Assembly: GCF_022385335.1 (NCBI RefSeq)
Contig: NZ_CP092431.1
Location: 7,068,001-7,132,000 of the forward strand
Reading direction: 5' to 3'
DNA: 64,000 nt
Origin: Streptomyces deccanensis
GTDB taxonomy: Bacteria; Actinomycetota; Actinomycetes; Streptomycetales; Streptomycetaceae
Shown piece after piece: positions 6,012 to 16,672 of the stretch (position 1 is its first letter; each line of letters opens with the position of its first letter). Under the pieces are notes generated by a model. It did no database searches. It was not told the origin of the DNA and saw only the letters and a program-made list of their open reading frames with translations. The position numbers were made by a program, and so were the translations under genes.

Positions 6012-8300
6012 GTGGAATTGTCAAACACCGGCTTTTCGCATGATTCACACGATGAATTGCGGCGTGAGCAGGAATTCATCGACGGGCTGTACGCCCGGGT
6101 GGACGCCCTGCGCGGTGAGACCGAGGGATCCGTCACGGACGCGCTCGCCCAGGGCAACACCCCCATGCAGGCCCGTCTGGAGCGGGACATCCTGGTCGCC
6201 GAGCGCTCGGGGCTGCTGGCCGCGCTGAACGCCGTCGACGGTTCGCTCTGCTTCGGCCGGCTCGACCTCGCCGACGGCACCGTCCACCACATCGGCCGCA
6301 TCGGGCTGCGCGAGGACGACACCGAGCGCACCCCGATCCTGATCGACTGGCGCGCCGACGTCGCCCGGCCCTTCTACCTCGCCACCGGCCACACCCCGAT
6401 GGGGCTGCGCCGCCGCAGGCACCTCACCACCGAGGGCCGCAAGGTGACCGCCCTGCACGACGAGATCCTCGACCTCGGCGACGAGACCCGCACCGGCTAC
6501 GAGGACCCGACCGGCGACGCCGTCCTGCTGGCCGCCCTCAACTCCGCCCGCACCGGCCGCATGGGCGACATCGTGCAGACCATCCAGGCCGAGCAGGACC
6601 GCGTCATCCGCGCCCCGCACCAGGGCGTGATGGTCGTGGAGGGCGGCCCCGGCACCGGCAAGACCGCCGTCGCCCTGCACCGGGCCGCCTACCTCCTCTA
6701 CGAGCAGCGCGAACTCCTCGCCAAACGCGCCGTCCTCGTCGTCGGCCCCAACCCGGCCTTCCTCGGCTACATCGGCGAGGTGCTGCCGTCGCTGGGCGAG
6801 ACGGGCGTGCTGCTGGCCACCGTCGGCGAACTGTTCCCCGGCGTACGGGCCACCGCCACCGACACCCCGGCGGCCGCCCGGGTCAAGGGGAGCGCCGCCA
6901 TGGCCGACGTCCTCGCGGCCGTCGTACGGGACCGGCAGGCGCTGCCCGACCCGGTGATCGCCATCGAGCACGACCGCGAGATCCTCATGCTCGACGACGA
7001 CCTCGTACGGGTCGCCCGCGAGCGCACCCGAGAGGCGAAGCTTCCGCACAACGTGGCCCGTGAGCACTTCGAGGGCTACATCCTCAACACCCTCACCGAG
7101 ATGGTCGCCGAACGCATCGGCACCGACCCGTACGACGGCTCCAACCTCCTCGACGCCAGTGACATCACCCAGATCCGCGACGAGCTGGCCGAGAACCCCG
7201 AGGTCTGGTCCGCCATCGGCCGGCTGTGGCCCCGCATCACCCCGCGCCGGCTGATCGCCGACTTCCTCGCCGAGCCGGACGCGTATCTGCCGAAGGAGGA
7301 CGCCGACGCCGTACGCCGTCCCGTCACACGCGCGTGGACCGTCGCCGACGTGCCGCTGCTCGACGAGGCCGCCGAACTGCTGGGCGAGGACGACCGGCTC
7401 GCGCGGGCCCGCGCCGAGCGCGAGCGGGAGTCCCAGATCGCGTACGCGCAGGGCGTGCTGGAGGTGTCCTACGCGTCCCGGACGTACGAGTTCGAGGACA
7501 AGGAGGACAGCGACCCCGACGGCTCGGAGGTGCTGTCCGCGCACGACATCATCGACGCCGAACGGTTCGCCGAGCGGCACGAGGAGGACGACCACCGCAG
7601 CGCGGCCGAGCGGGCTGCGGCCGACCGGACCTGGGCGTTCGGGCACATCATCGTCGACGAGGCGCAGGAGCTGTCGCCGATGGCCTGGCGGCTGCTGATG
7701 CGCCGCTCGCCGACCCGCTCCATGACCCTGGTCGGCGACCCGGCCCAGACGGCCGAGGCCGCGGGCGTCGGCTCCTGGGCCGACATCCTCGCCCCGTACG
7801 TCCAGGACCGCTGGGAGCACACCCGGCTCGGCGTCAACTACCGCACGCCCGCCGAGATCATGGCGGTCGCGGCCGGTGTCGTCCGCGCCGAGCGGCCGGA
7901 CTTCGAACCGCCGAGCTCCGTACGGTCCACGGGTGTACGGCCCTGGGCGCGCCGCGCGGCGGCGGGCGAACTGCCCGCCGAGGTGGCCAAGGCCGTCGCC
8001 GAACTCACCCCCGCCGAGGGGCGCCTCGCGGTCGTCGCGCCGCGCGAGCTGCACCGGGCGCTGGCGGCCCGGCTGGACGGCGTCACGGCGGGCGCGGAGC
8101 CCGACCTGACCCGCGCCGTCGTCCTCCTCGACCCGCGGCAGGCCAAGGGCCTGGAGTTCGACTCCGTCCTCGTCGTGGAGCCCGGGAGGTTCGGCACGAG
8201 CGATCTGTACGTGGCGCTGACCCGGGCGACGCAGGCACTCGGTGTCGTCCACGCGGAGGAACTGCCCTCGGCGCTGCGGGAGTTGTCGGACCCGGCCTGA
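6012..8300 (+). CDS. helR: HelR/HelD-family RNA polymerase recycling ATPase (UvrD-like helicase fold)
   Basis: This 762-residue superfamily 1 ATPase has the HelD layout: an N-terminal coiled-coil arm (about 10-75), a beta domain around DWRADVARPFY, the segment EQDRVIRAPHQGVMVVEGG leading into Walker A GGPGTGKT (211-218), a middle insertion, Walker B IIVDEAQE near 548 and GDPAQ and NYRTP helicase motifs. HelD proteins enter the RNA polymerase channels and release stalled complexes; S. venezuelae HelR also removes rifamycins from polymerase and gives tolerance. The start is uncertain: GTG at 6012 begins the frame, but TTG at 6018 is better spaced from GGGAG. It is transcribed alone behind the thioredoxin terminator. 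Confidence 0.88.
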   Translation: MELSNTGFSHDSHDELRREQEFIDGLYARVDALRGETEGSVTDALAQGNTPMQARLERDILVAERSGLLAALNAVDGSLCFGRLDLADGTVHHIGRIGLREDDTERTPILIDWRADVARPFYLATGHTPMGLRRRRHLTTEGRKVTALHDEILDLGDETRTGYEDPTGDAVLLAALNSARTGRMGDIVQTIQAEQDRVIRAPHQGVMVVEGGPGTGKTAVALHRAAYLLYEQRELLAKRAVLVVGPNPAFLGYIGEVLPSLGETGVLLATVGELFPGVRATATDTPAAARVKGSAAMADVLAAVVRDRQALPDPVIAIEHDREILMLDDDLVRVARERTREAKLPHNVAREHFEGYILNTLTEMVAERIGTDPYDGSNLLDASDITQIRDELAENPEVWSAIGRLWPRITPRRLIADFLAEPDAYLPKEDADAVRRPVTRAWTVADVPLLDEAAELLGEDDRLARARAERERESQIAYAQGVLEVSYASRTYEFEDKEDSDPDGSEVLSAHDIIDAERFAERHEEDDHRSAAERAAADRTWAFGHIIVDEAQELSPMAWRLLMRRSPTRSMTLVGDPAQTAEAAGVGSWADILAPYVQDRWEHTRLGVNYRTPAEIMAVAAGVVRAERPDFEPPSSVRSTGVRPWARRAAAGELPAEVAKAVAELTPAEGRLAVVAPRELHRALAARLDGVTAGAEPDLTRAVVLLDPRQAKGLEFDSVLVVEPGRFGTSDLYVALTRATQALGVVHAEELPSALRELSDPA

Positions 8301-8431
8301 AGTGGGACGGGGTGCGGCCTGCCGGGTACCCACCAGGCCGCACCCCCGCCACCGTCACCACCCGTGCATCAGGGATCACCAAGCCGTAACAGTTCCCGTC
8401 ATCGTCACTGCTTGTGCACGGTTCATACGGT

Positions 8432-9865
8432 ATGCGTGTCGGCATGGAAACACATCCGTTCGCGGCCGCTCCGACCGGCGGCCCCGGCCTGGAATCGCTC
8501 CCCGTGGAGCCCCTGCTGACCTCGGAGTTCGACCGGGACCCGGGCAGCGTCTACGAGCGACTGCGGACCACGTACGGGCCGGTGGCACCGGTGGGGCTGA
8601 TGGGAGTGCCGGCCTGGCTGGTTCTCGACTACCGCGAGGTGCTGGAGGTCCTGCGCAACGAGAGTGTGTGGCGGCGCGACGTACGGCACTGGCGGGCGCG
8701 GGCGCAGGGGCGGCTGCCGAAGGACTGGCCGCTGCTCGCCGGTTACGAGGTCCGCCAGACCATGTTCTTCGACGACGAGGAGCACCGGCACGCACGGCTG
8801 AGCTACCACTCGGCGATGCGGCCCTTCCAGGACGGGCACTCGCCCGAGGGCTGGGAGCTGCGGGCGGCCGTCGCGCAGTACGCCGACGAACTGATCGCCC
8901 TGCTCGCCGCCGAGTCCGGGACCACCGGGTTCGCCGACCTCGCGGCGCAGTACACGCGGCCGCTGCTGCTGATGGTGACGACCAAGCTGTTCGGGTGCCC
9001 CGTCGAACTCGGCGACGAGATGGTCATGGACTTGTGGCGGATGCTGGACGGCGGGCCGGACGCGGGGCCGGCGACCGGGCGGGCGCTGGGGGCGATGACG
9101 CGGCTCGCCGCGCACCGGCGGTCCCGGCCCGGGGAGGACCTCACCTCCTACATGCTGCTGGCCGACCCGTCGCTCAGCGACGAGCAGCTCGGCCGCGAGC
9201 TGTTCATGAACGCGGTCTATCTCAACGACATCACCGGGAACATGGTCTGCAACACGCTCCTCGAGGTGCTGCGGGGGAACGCGACCGTGCGGCGGAGCCT
9301 GTCCGACGGGCAGCTCGGGGAGACCGTGAACCGGGCCGCGCTGGCGAATCCGCCGACGGCCAACCTGTGCTTCCGGTTCGCGGCGCGTGATGTGCGGCTC
9401 GGGAACTTCCTGGTCCGGGCCGGGGACATCGTGTCGCCGTCCGTCGCCGCCGCGCACCAGGATCTGCTGAAGATCGGGTCCTCGCACCTCGTCGACTCCA
9501 CCGTCAGCACGCGGGCGCATCTGGCGTGGGGGGCCGGGCCGCATCAGTGTCCCAGTGCCGCGCGGGAACTGGCGGGGACGATCGTCACGACCGCGGTGGG
9601 GCGGATCTTCGACCACTTCAGCCGGGCGGAACTCACCCTGCCGCCGGACCAGTTGCCCTGGCGGTCGGGCCCGGTGGTGCGGGGGTTGAAGCTGCTGCCG
9701 GTGCGTTATGAGTTGGCGGGGCACAGTTCGGTGCGGGGGCGGTCGGTGGGGGTGCCTGTCGCGCCGCGGGGTGAGGATGTCGAGGTGGAGGTGCGGCGGG
9801 GTGAGAGCCATGGGCTGATGGGGCTCCTGCGACGGATGATGTCGAACCGCAGAAGGCCCGGCTGA
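8432..9865 (+). CDS. Cytochrome P450 lacking the ExxR motif
   Basis: The heme loop WGAGPHQCPSAAREL near residue 370 supplies the axial Cys, and the early helices and C-terminal strand pairs fit a soluble bacterial P450. Two otherwise near-universal features are altered. The I-helix reads NDITGNMVC instead of (A/G)GxxT followed by an acid-alcohol pair. The K-helix ExxR is replaced by NRAAL just before NPPTANLCFRFA, a position where conservon-linked CYP157 enzymes carry EQxxW. The first 10-20 residues are uncertain: GTG 8414, ATG 8432 and ATG 8444 are all in frame and none has a clear ribosome binding site. Residues after about 430 are a variable, basic tail. Substrate unknown. Confidence 0.85.
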   Translation: MRVGMETHPFAAAPTGGPGLESLPVEPLLTSEFDRDPGSVYERLRTTYGPVAPVGLMGVPAWLVLDYREVLEVLRNESVWRRDVRHWRARAQGRLPKDWPLLAGYEVRQTMFFDDEEHRHARLSYHSAMRPFQDGHSPEGWELRAAVAQYADELIALLAAESGTTGFADLAAQYTRPLLLMVTTKLFGCPVELGDEMVMDLWRMLDGGPDAGPATGRALGAMTRLAAHRRSRPGEDLTSYMLLADPSLSDEQLGRELFMNAVYLNDITGNMVCNTLLEVLRGNATVRRSLSDGQLGETVNRAALANPPTANLCFRFAARDVRLGNFLVRAGDIVSPSVAAAHQDLLKIGSSHLVDSTVSTRAHLAWGAGPHQCPSAARELAGTIVTTAVGRIFDHFSRAELTLPPDQLPWRSGPVVRGLKLLPVRYELAGHSSVRGRSVGVPVAPRGEDVEVEVRRGESHGLMGLLRRMMSNRRRPG

Positions 9866-9880
9866 GCCCGGACAGTTCTC

Positions 9881-10152
9881 TCGCCCCCGCCGCCCCTACC
9901 CGTCCCATCCCCAGGGGCTGCGCCCCTTCGACCCCCAAACGTCCGTCCGGTGGGGGCTGGTCGCGCAGTTCCCCGCGCCCCTGAAAAGCAGGGGCTGCGC
10001 CCCGTGCTTTTCAGGCCCGAAAGGCCGGAGGCCTTTCAGGGGCGCGGGGAACTGCGCGAGAAGCCCCACCGGCCCGCACCCGACAACACACCCCAGGGGG
10101 TCAAAGGGGCGCAGCCCCTTGGGGATGGGACGGGTAGGGGCGGCGGGGGCGA
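9881..10152. repeat. Nested 270-bp inverted repeat filling the P450-glgB convergent gap
   Basis: An outer arm (9881-9937) matches the complement of 10096-10152 with only a few indels. Inside it, a dispersed-repeat copy (9948-9982, core TCGCGCAGTTCCCCGCGCC) is mirrored at 10033-10073. At the inner end CTGAAAAGCAGGGG pairs with CCCCGTGCTTTTCAG (9981-10014). The whole gap can fold as one large cruciform or hairpin and should end transcription from both sides. Confidence 0.85.
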
Positions 10153-10158
10153 GGAAAG

Positions 10159-13100
10159 TCAGGCTGGGCGGAGCCAGAGGGTGGTCAGTGGGGGGAGTGT
10201 GACGCGGATGCTGGCCGGTCGGCCGTGCCAGGGGTGGGGCTCCGGCTTCACCGGGTCGGACGCCGTCACATCCGTCCCGCCGTACACCCCCGCATCCGTG
10301 TTCAGCACCTCCCGCCACGCCGGCACATCCTCGGGAACCCCCAGCCGGTAGTCCTGCCGTACCACCGGTGAGAAGTTGGAGACCGCCAGCAGCGGACTGC
10401 CGTCGTCCGCGAACCGCAGGAACGCCAGGACGTTGTCGTCCGCCGAGTCCCCCGTGATCCAGGAGAAGCCCGCCGGCCGCGTGTCCTGCTCCCAGAGGGC
10501 CGGCGTGTCGCGGTAGACCGTGTTGAGGTCGCGGACGAGGTCCCGCACCCCCCGGTGGTCCGCCTCCGCGCCGTACGCGGGGTCGAGCAGCCACCAGTCC
10601 GGCCCGTGCGCCTCCGACCACTCCGCGCCCTGGGCGAACTCCTGCCCCATGAAGAGGAGTTGCTTGCCCGGATGGGCCCACATGAAGCCCAGGTACGCGC
10701 GGTGGTTGGCCCGCTGCTGCCACCAGTCGCCCGGCATCTTCGACACCAGCGACCCCTTGCCGTGCACGACCTCGTCGTGCGAGATCGGCAGGACGTAGTT
10801 CTCGCTGTACGCGTACACCATCGAGAACGTCATCTCGTGGTGGTGGTGCTTGCGGTGGATCGGGTCCTTGGACATGTAGCCCAGGGAGTCGTGCATCCAG
10901 CCCATGTTCCACTTCAGGCCGAAGCCGAGCCCGCCGAAGCCGCCCGGCCCGGTGTGGTGGGTGGCCCGCGTGACACCGTCCCAGGCCGTGGACTCCTCCG
11001 CGATCGTCACGACACCCGGCACCCGCCGGTACACGGTGGCGTTCATCTCCTGGAGGAAGGCGACCGCGTCCAGGTTCTCCCGGCCGCCGTGCTCGTTCGG
11101 CGTCCACTGGCCCGGCTCGCGCGAGTAGTCGAGGTACAGCATCGACGCGACGGCATCCACCCGCAGCCCGTCGATGTGGTACTCCTCGCACCAGTGGACG
11201 GCGTTCGCCACCAGGAAGTTGCGCACCTCGCGCCGCCCGTAGTCGAACTCCAGCGTCCCCCAGTCGGGGTGCGCCGCCCGCGCCGGGTCCTGGTGCTCGT
11301 ACAGCGGACGCCCGTCGAACTCCGCCAACGCCCAGTCGTCACGCGGGAAGTGCGCCGGCACCCAGTCCATCAGCACCCCGATGCCCGCCCGGTGCAGGGC
11401 GTCGATCAGGTACTTGAAGTCGTCCGGGGTGCCGAGGCGGGCCGTCGGCGCGTAGAACCCGGTGACCTGGTAGCCCCACGAGCCGCCGAAGGGATGCTCG
11501 GCGACCGGCAGCAGTTCGACGTGTGTGAAGCCGAGGTCGGAGACGTACGCCGGTAGCTGGTCGGCGAGTTGGCGGTACGTCAGTCCCGGTCGCCAGGACG
11601 GCAGATGGACCTCGTAGACCGAGAACGGCGCCTCGTGCGCCGGGGTCTCGGCGCGCTTCGCGAGCCACTCCTCGTCGCCCCACTCGTAGTGCGACGTGTG
11701 CACGACGGACGAGGTGGCGGGCGGGACCTCCGTACGACGGGCCATCGGGTCGGCCCGGAACGTCCTCGAACCGTCCGGCCGAGTGATCTCGAACTTGTAC
11801 AGCTCGCCCTCGCCGATCCCGGGCACGAACAGCTCCCACACACCCGAGGAGCCCAGCGCACGCATCGGGAAGCCCGTGCCGTCCCAGAAGTTGAAGGTCC
11901 CGGCGACGCGCACGCCGCGCGCGTTCGGGGCCCACACCGTGAAGCGGGTGCCGGTGACGCCCTGGTGGGTCATCGGCTCGGCGCCGAGCGCACGCCACAG
12001 CTGCTCGTGCCGCCCCTCACCGATGAGATACAGGTCCAGCTCACCGATCGCGGGCAGGAAACGGTACGCGTCCTCGGTCTCCTGCTCCGTCCCCTCGTAC
12101 GACACCAGCAGCCGGTAGCCCTCCGGAACGTCCCGCAGCGGCAGCAGCGCCGAGAAGAAGCCGCCCCCGTCGTCGTGCAGCTCCGCCCGCAGCGATCCCA
12201 CCACCACGCTCACCGCGAGCGCGTACGGCCGGAACGCCCGGAACACCACACCACCGGGCGCCGGATGCGCTCCGAGCACCGCGTGCGGCTCGTGATGCGT
12301 ACCGGCCACCAACCGCTCCCGGTCACCGCCGTCCATCGCGGGGGAGAAGGCGGGCTGGGCGGGCTGGGGGTCGCCCGGTGCGGCAGCCGGGGGTTCGCCG
12401 GGCACCGGCTCGGACGTGGACTGCCTGGGGACCACCGGGTCGGGTCCGGACGCCTCCGGGGTGGCCTGGTGGGGGACGGTCGGCTCGGGAGCGGTGGACG
12501 ATCCGGCCAGCACCGACACGGCGACGGCCGCCTCGGACCCGCCCGACTCGGACCTGGCCGTCTCGGACCTGGCCGTCTCGGGCGCCGCCACGGCCTTCCG
12601 CGCGGGCGCTTTCCCGGCGGAGCCCTTCTTGGCTGCGGCCGTCTTCGCGACAGCGGTCTTCGCGCCGGCCTTCTTCGCGACGGTGGTCTTCGCGACAGCT
12701 GTCTTCGCAACAGCCTTCTTCGCGACCGTCTTCTTCGTGACCGCTTTCTTGGCCACGGCTTTCTTGACGGCGGCCGTCTCGGCGACACCTTCGGCGGTCG
12801 CGGCTCGCGCGCTGCCCGCTTCGGCGGCCACGGGTCCCGTCGCGACGGGTTCGGCGGCCACGGCTCGCCCGGCCGTGGATTTCTTGGGCGCGGCCTTCTT
12901 GGTCGTTGTCTTCTTGGCCGCCGCCTTCTCCCCGGCCGGTGCCTTCTCCCCGACCGCCGTCTTGCTGGCGGCCTTCTTCGCGACGGCCTTCTTCGCGACG
13001 GCCTTTTCCGCGACGCTCTTCGCCGCGTCAGCCTTCTTGGCCACGGCCTTCTTCGCCACGGTCGTCTTCGCCGTCGCCTTCTTCACCGCGGCTTTCTTCG

Positions 13101-13359
13101 CCACGGCTTTCTTCGCCACGGGCTCCGCCGCCCCCGTCGCCGCCTCGGCCGTGACCGCCCCGGTCGTGCTCTTCGCCGTCGTCTTCCTCGTCGCCGTCTT
13201 CTTCGCCGTCGCCTTCTTCGCGACGGCCTCCTTCGTGGCCGTCGTCTTCTTCGCGGCCGGCTTCTTCGTGGTCGTGGCCGTCTTCTTCACCGGGGCCGGT
13301 ACCTCGGCCCCGGTGTCGGGGGGCTGCGTGCTGTCGTCGGACGGCGGGCGGGGAGTCAC
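10159..13359 (-). CDS. glgB: 1,4-alpha-glucan branching enzyme with long Lys/Ala-rich N-terminal tail
   Basis: The enzymatic part (about 338-1066) is a normal GlgB: CBM48-like N domains, a GH13 barrel with nucleophile Asp in [16 protein letters not shown] (about 733), acid/base Glu in TIAEEST (about 783) and Asp in ISHDEVVHG (about 861), then a C-terminal beta domain. It cuts alpha-1,4 chains and re-attaches them as alpha-1,6 branches. In front lies a roughly 320-residue low-complexity tail of AKKA, VAKKA and AKKTT-type repeats resembling the C-terminal tail of histone H1 or actinobacterial nucleoid proteins. The GTG start is chosen for GAGGAG nine nt upstream and for following the mak stop by 28 nt. 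It is the last gene of the glgE operon. Confidence 0.93.
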   Translation of the reverse strand: MTPRPPSDDSTQPPDTGAEVPAPVKKTATTTKKPAAKKTTATKEAVAKKATAKKTATRKTTAKSTTGAVTAEAATGAAEPVAKKAVAKKAAVKKATAKTTVAKKAVAKKADAAKSVAEKAVAKKAVAKKAASKTAVGEKAPAGEKAAAKKTTTKKAAPKKSTAGRAVAAEPVATGPVAAEAGSARAATAEGVAETAAVKKAVAKKAVTKKTVAKKAVAKTAVAKTTVAKKAGAKTAVAKTAAAKKGSAGKAPARKAVAAPETARSETARSESGGSEAAVAVSVLAGSSTAPEPTVPHQATPEASGPDPVVPRQSTSEPVPGEPPAAAPGDPQPAQPAFSPAMDGGDRERLVAGTHHEPHAVLGAHPAPGGVVFRAFRPYALAVSVVVGSLRAELHDDGGGFFSALLPLRDVPEGYRLLVSYEGTEQETEDAYRFLPAIGELDLYLIGEGRHEQLWRALGAEPMTHQGVTGTRFTVWAPNARGVRVAGTFNFWDGTGFPMRALGSSGVWELFVPGIGEGELYKFEITRPDGSRTFRADPMARRTEVPPATSSVVHTSHYEWGDEEWLAKRAETPAHEAPFSVYEVHLPSWRPGLTYRQLADQLPAYVSDLGFTHVELLPVAEHPFGGSWGYQVTGFYAPTARLGTPDDFKYLIDALHRAGIGVLMDWVPAHFPRDDWALAEFDGRPLYEHQDPARAAHPDWGTLEFDYGRREVRNFLVANAVHWCEEYHIDGLRVDAVASMLYLDYSREPGQWTPNEHGGRENLDAVAFLQEMNATVYRRVPGVVTIAEESTAWDGVTRATHHTGPGGFGGLGFGLKWNMGWMHDSLGYMSKDPIHRKHHHHEMTFSMVYAYSENYVLPISHDEVVHGKGSLVSKMPGDWWQQRANHRAYLGFMWAHPGKQLLFMGQEFAQGAEWSEAHGPDWWLLDPAYGAEADHRGVRDLVRDLNTVYRDTPALWEQDTRPAGFSWITGDSADDNVLAFLRFADDGSPLLAVSNFSPVVRQDYRLGVPEDVPAWREVLNTDAGVYGGTDVTASDPVKPEPHPWHGRPASIRVTLPPLTTLWLRPA

Positions 13360-13387
13360 AGGGACGGTCTCCTCGGGAGGGGTGGTG

Positions 13388-14875
13388 TCAGGGGGTGGTG
13401 TCGGTGCAGGGGTCCGTGGCCAGCCGACGGACGGCGGCCAGGGGTACCGGGAGCCAGTCGGGTCGGTGACGGGCCTCGTAGAGGACCTCGTACACGGCCT
13501 TGTCGGTCTCGTACGCGCGCAGCAGCACGGGATCGGTCCGTGGATCGACCCCCGCCACGTCCGCGTACCCGGAGCAGTACGCGGCCCGGCAGGCGGTCGC
13601 CCAGTCGGCGGCCGGGGGCTGGAGGGAGTGCGCGGCGTAGTCGAAGGAGCGGAGCATGCCGGCGATGTCACGGGCGACGGGCTGCGGCATCCGCCGCTCG
13701 GCCAGCGGCTTCGACGGCTCGCCCTCGAAATCTATGAGCGACCACTCCCCGGAGGGCGAGCGCAGACACTGCCCGAGGTGCAGGTCGCCGTGGATGCGCT
13801 GGGCCGTCCAGGTGCGCCCCTCGCCCGCCAGGTCGGACAGCGCCTCGAAGGCGGTGTGCAGTCCGGGTGCGTACGGCCGCAGCGCGGGTACGGCCTGCGC
13901 GGCGGCCTCCAGGCGCTCGGTCATCCCCTCGACCAGCGCCTCCAGTTGGGGCCGGCCCAGGGTGGCCGTGGGCAGGGCGCGGGTCAGCGCGGTGTGCACC
14001 TCGGCGGTCGCCCGCCCCAGCGCCCGCGCCTCGGCGGTGAAGTCCTCGCCCTTGGCCAGCATGCTCAGCGCCAGTTCCCAGCCGTCCGCCGCGCCGTGCA
14101 GGAACGGTTGCAGGACGCCGAGGACGTGATGGCCGTCGGGGTCACCGGCGCGGCCAAGGTCCGCCACCATCCAGGCCACCGGCGCCGGCACCCGGGGGCA
14201 GTTCTCGCGGGACAGCGTCAGGGGCAGTTCGAGATCGGGGTTGGCCCCGGGTACGACCCTGCGGAACAGCTTGAGGATGAACGTATCGCCGTAGACGAGC
14301 GAGGAGTTGGACTGCTCGGCGGTGGCCAGGCGCGGCACCAGACCCTCGGGAATGTCGCACCGCATGTCCCGCTCGCAGCGCAGCTCCCCGACACGTGCCT
14401 GCGAGCGCAGCGCCTCCAGGAGGACATCGGCGAGACGCGGGTCGTGCAGCCCCTCGTACACCGTCCGCCCGGCCAGTGGTCCTTCCTCGACGTGCCCGAT
14501 CAGCGCGGGCGCCAGCCGGGGCGGCAGTGTCTCGCGCACGCCGAGCAGCAGTTGGTAGCAGTCGCCGGGGTGGGCCGGGGCCCCCTGGGACGGCACCAGC
14601 GGCTGATGCGCGCGGACGAGGAGGTGCAGCAGCCCGGCCTTGGACCCGCCGGCCCCCTGTGGCCCTCCGGCCGTGGTGGTGCCCACCGGCAGCAGTTCCG
14701 TCGCCGCCACCAGGCTGAACCCGGTGACGGGCCGCCCTTTCCCCGCGAACCAGCGCTGCCGTGGCAGCCACTCGCGCAGCAGCGGCTCCAGCGAGGTGAG
14801 CAGCCCGGCTGTCGGTGGTGCGACGGGCGGTGGTGCAGGACTTGTCGCGGTGGAGTGCGAAGCGGCTTCCGACAT
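13388..14875 (-). CDS. mak: Maltokinase (Pep2), ATP:maltose 1-phosphotransferase
   Basis: The 495-residue protein makes alpha-maltose 1-phosphate from maltose and ATP, the donor for GlgE. It has the aminoglycoside-phosphotransferase-like kinase fold with the catalytic loop [10 protein letters not shown] near 358 and the metal-binding LIDFEGEP near 383, plus the maltokinase segment [10 protein letters not shown] at about 38-50. The first 25 residues are a Ser/Thr/Pro/Ala-rich extension not needed for the fold. ATG is supported by AAAGGA upstream. Positioned between treS and glgB, it receives maltose made by trehalose synthase. Confidence 0.93.
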   Translation of the reverse strand: MSEAASHSTATSPAPPPVAPPTAGLLTSLEPLLREWLPRQRWFAGKGRPVTGFSLVAATELLPVGTTTAGGPQGAGGSKAGLLHLLVRAHQPLVPSQGAPAHPGDCYQLLLGVRETLPPRLAPALIGHVEEGPLAGRTVYEGLHDPRLADVLLEALRSQARVGELRCERDMRCDIPEGLVPRLATAEQSNSSLVYGDTFILKLFRRVVPGANPDLELPLTLSRENCPRVPAPVAWMVADLGRAGDPDGHHVLGVLQPFLHGAADGWELALSMLAKGEDFTAEARALGRATAEVHTALTRALPTATLGRPQLEALVEGMTERLEAAAQAVPALRPYAPGLHTAFEALSDLAGEGRTWTAQRIHGDLHLGQCLRSPSGEWSLIDFEGEPSKPLAERRMPQPVARDIAGMLRSFDYAAHSLQPPAADWATACRAAYCSGYADVAGVDPRTDPVLLRAYETDKAVYEVLYEARHRPDWLPVPLAAVRRLATDPCTDTTP

Positions 14876-14926
14876 GGAATCGCGTCCTTTCCCCGGGAGG
14901 CGGGGGTGTTCCTGTCTGCGTGCCCC

Positions 14927-14954
14927 GGGCGGGCCGGGGGAAACCGGCCCGCCC
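14927..14954 (-). terminator. GC hairpin between treS and mak
   Basis: GGGCGGGCCGG (14927-14937) pairs perfectly with 14944-14954, loop GGGAAA, with no T-tract. It lies inside the operon, so it more likely causes attenuation or marks an mRNA processing or stability boundary than full termination. Confidence 0.6.
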
Positions 14955-14971
14955 CAGGGTTCCGGTCGGGC

Positions 14972-16668
<1,697 letters not shown>

Positions 16669-16672
<4 letters not shown>

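Noticed and set aside
6045..8333. 762-codon open frame antisense to the HelR-like gene
   Set aside because: High GC leaves antisense frames open; the plus-strand protein has complete ATPase motifs, the antisense one none.
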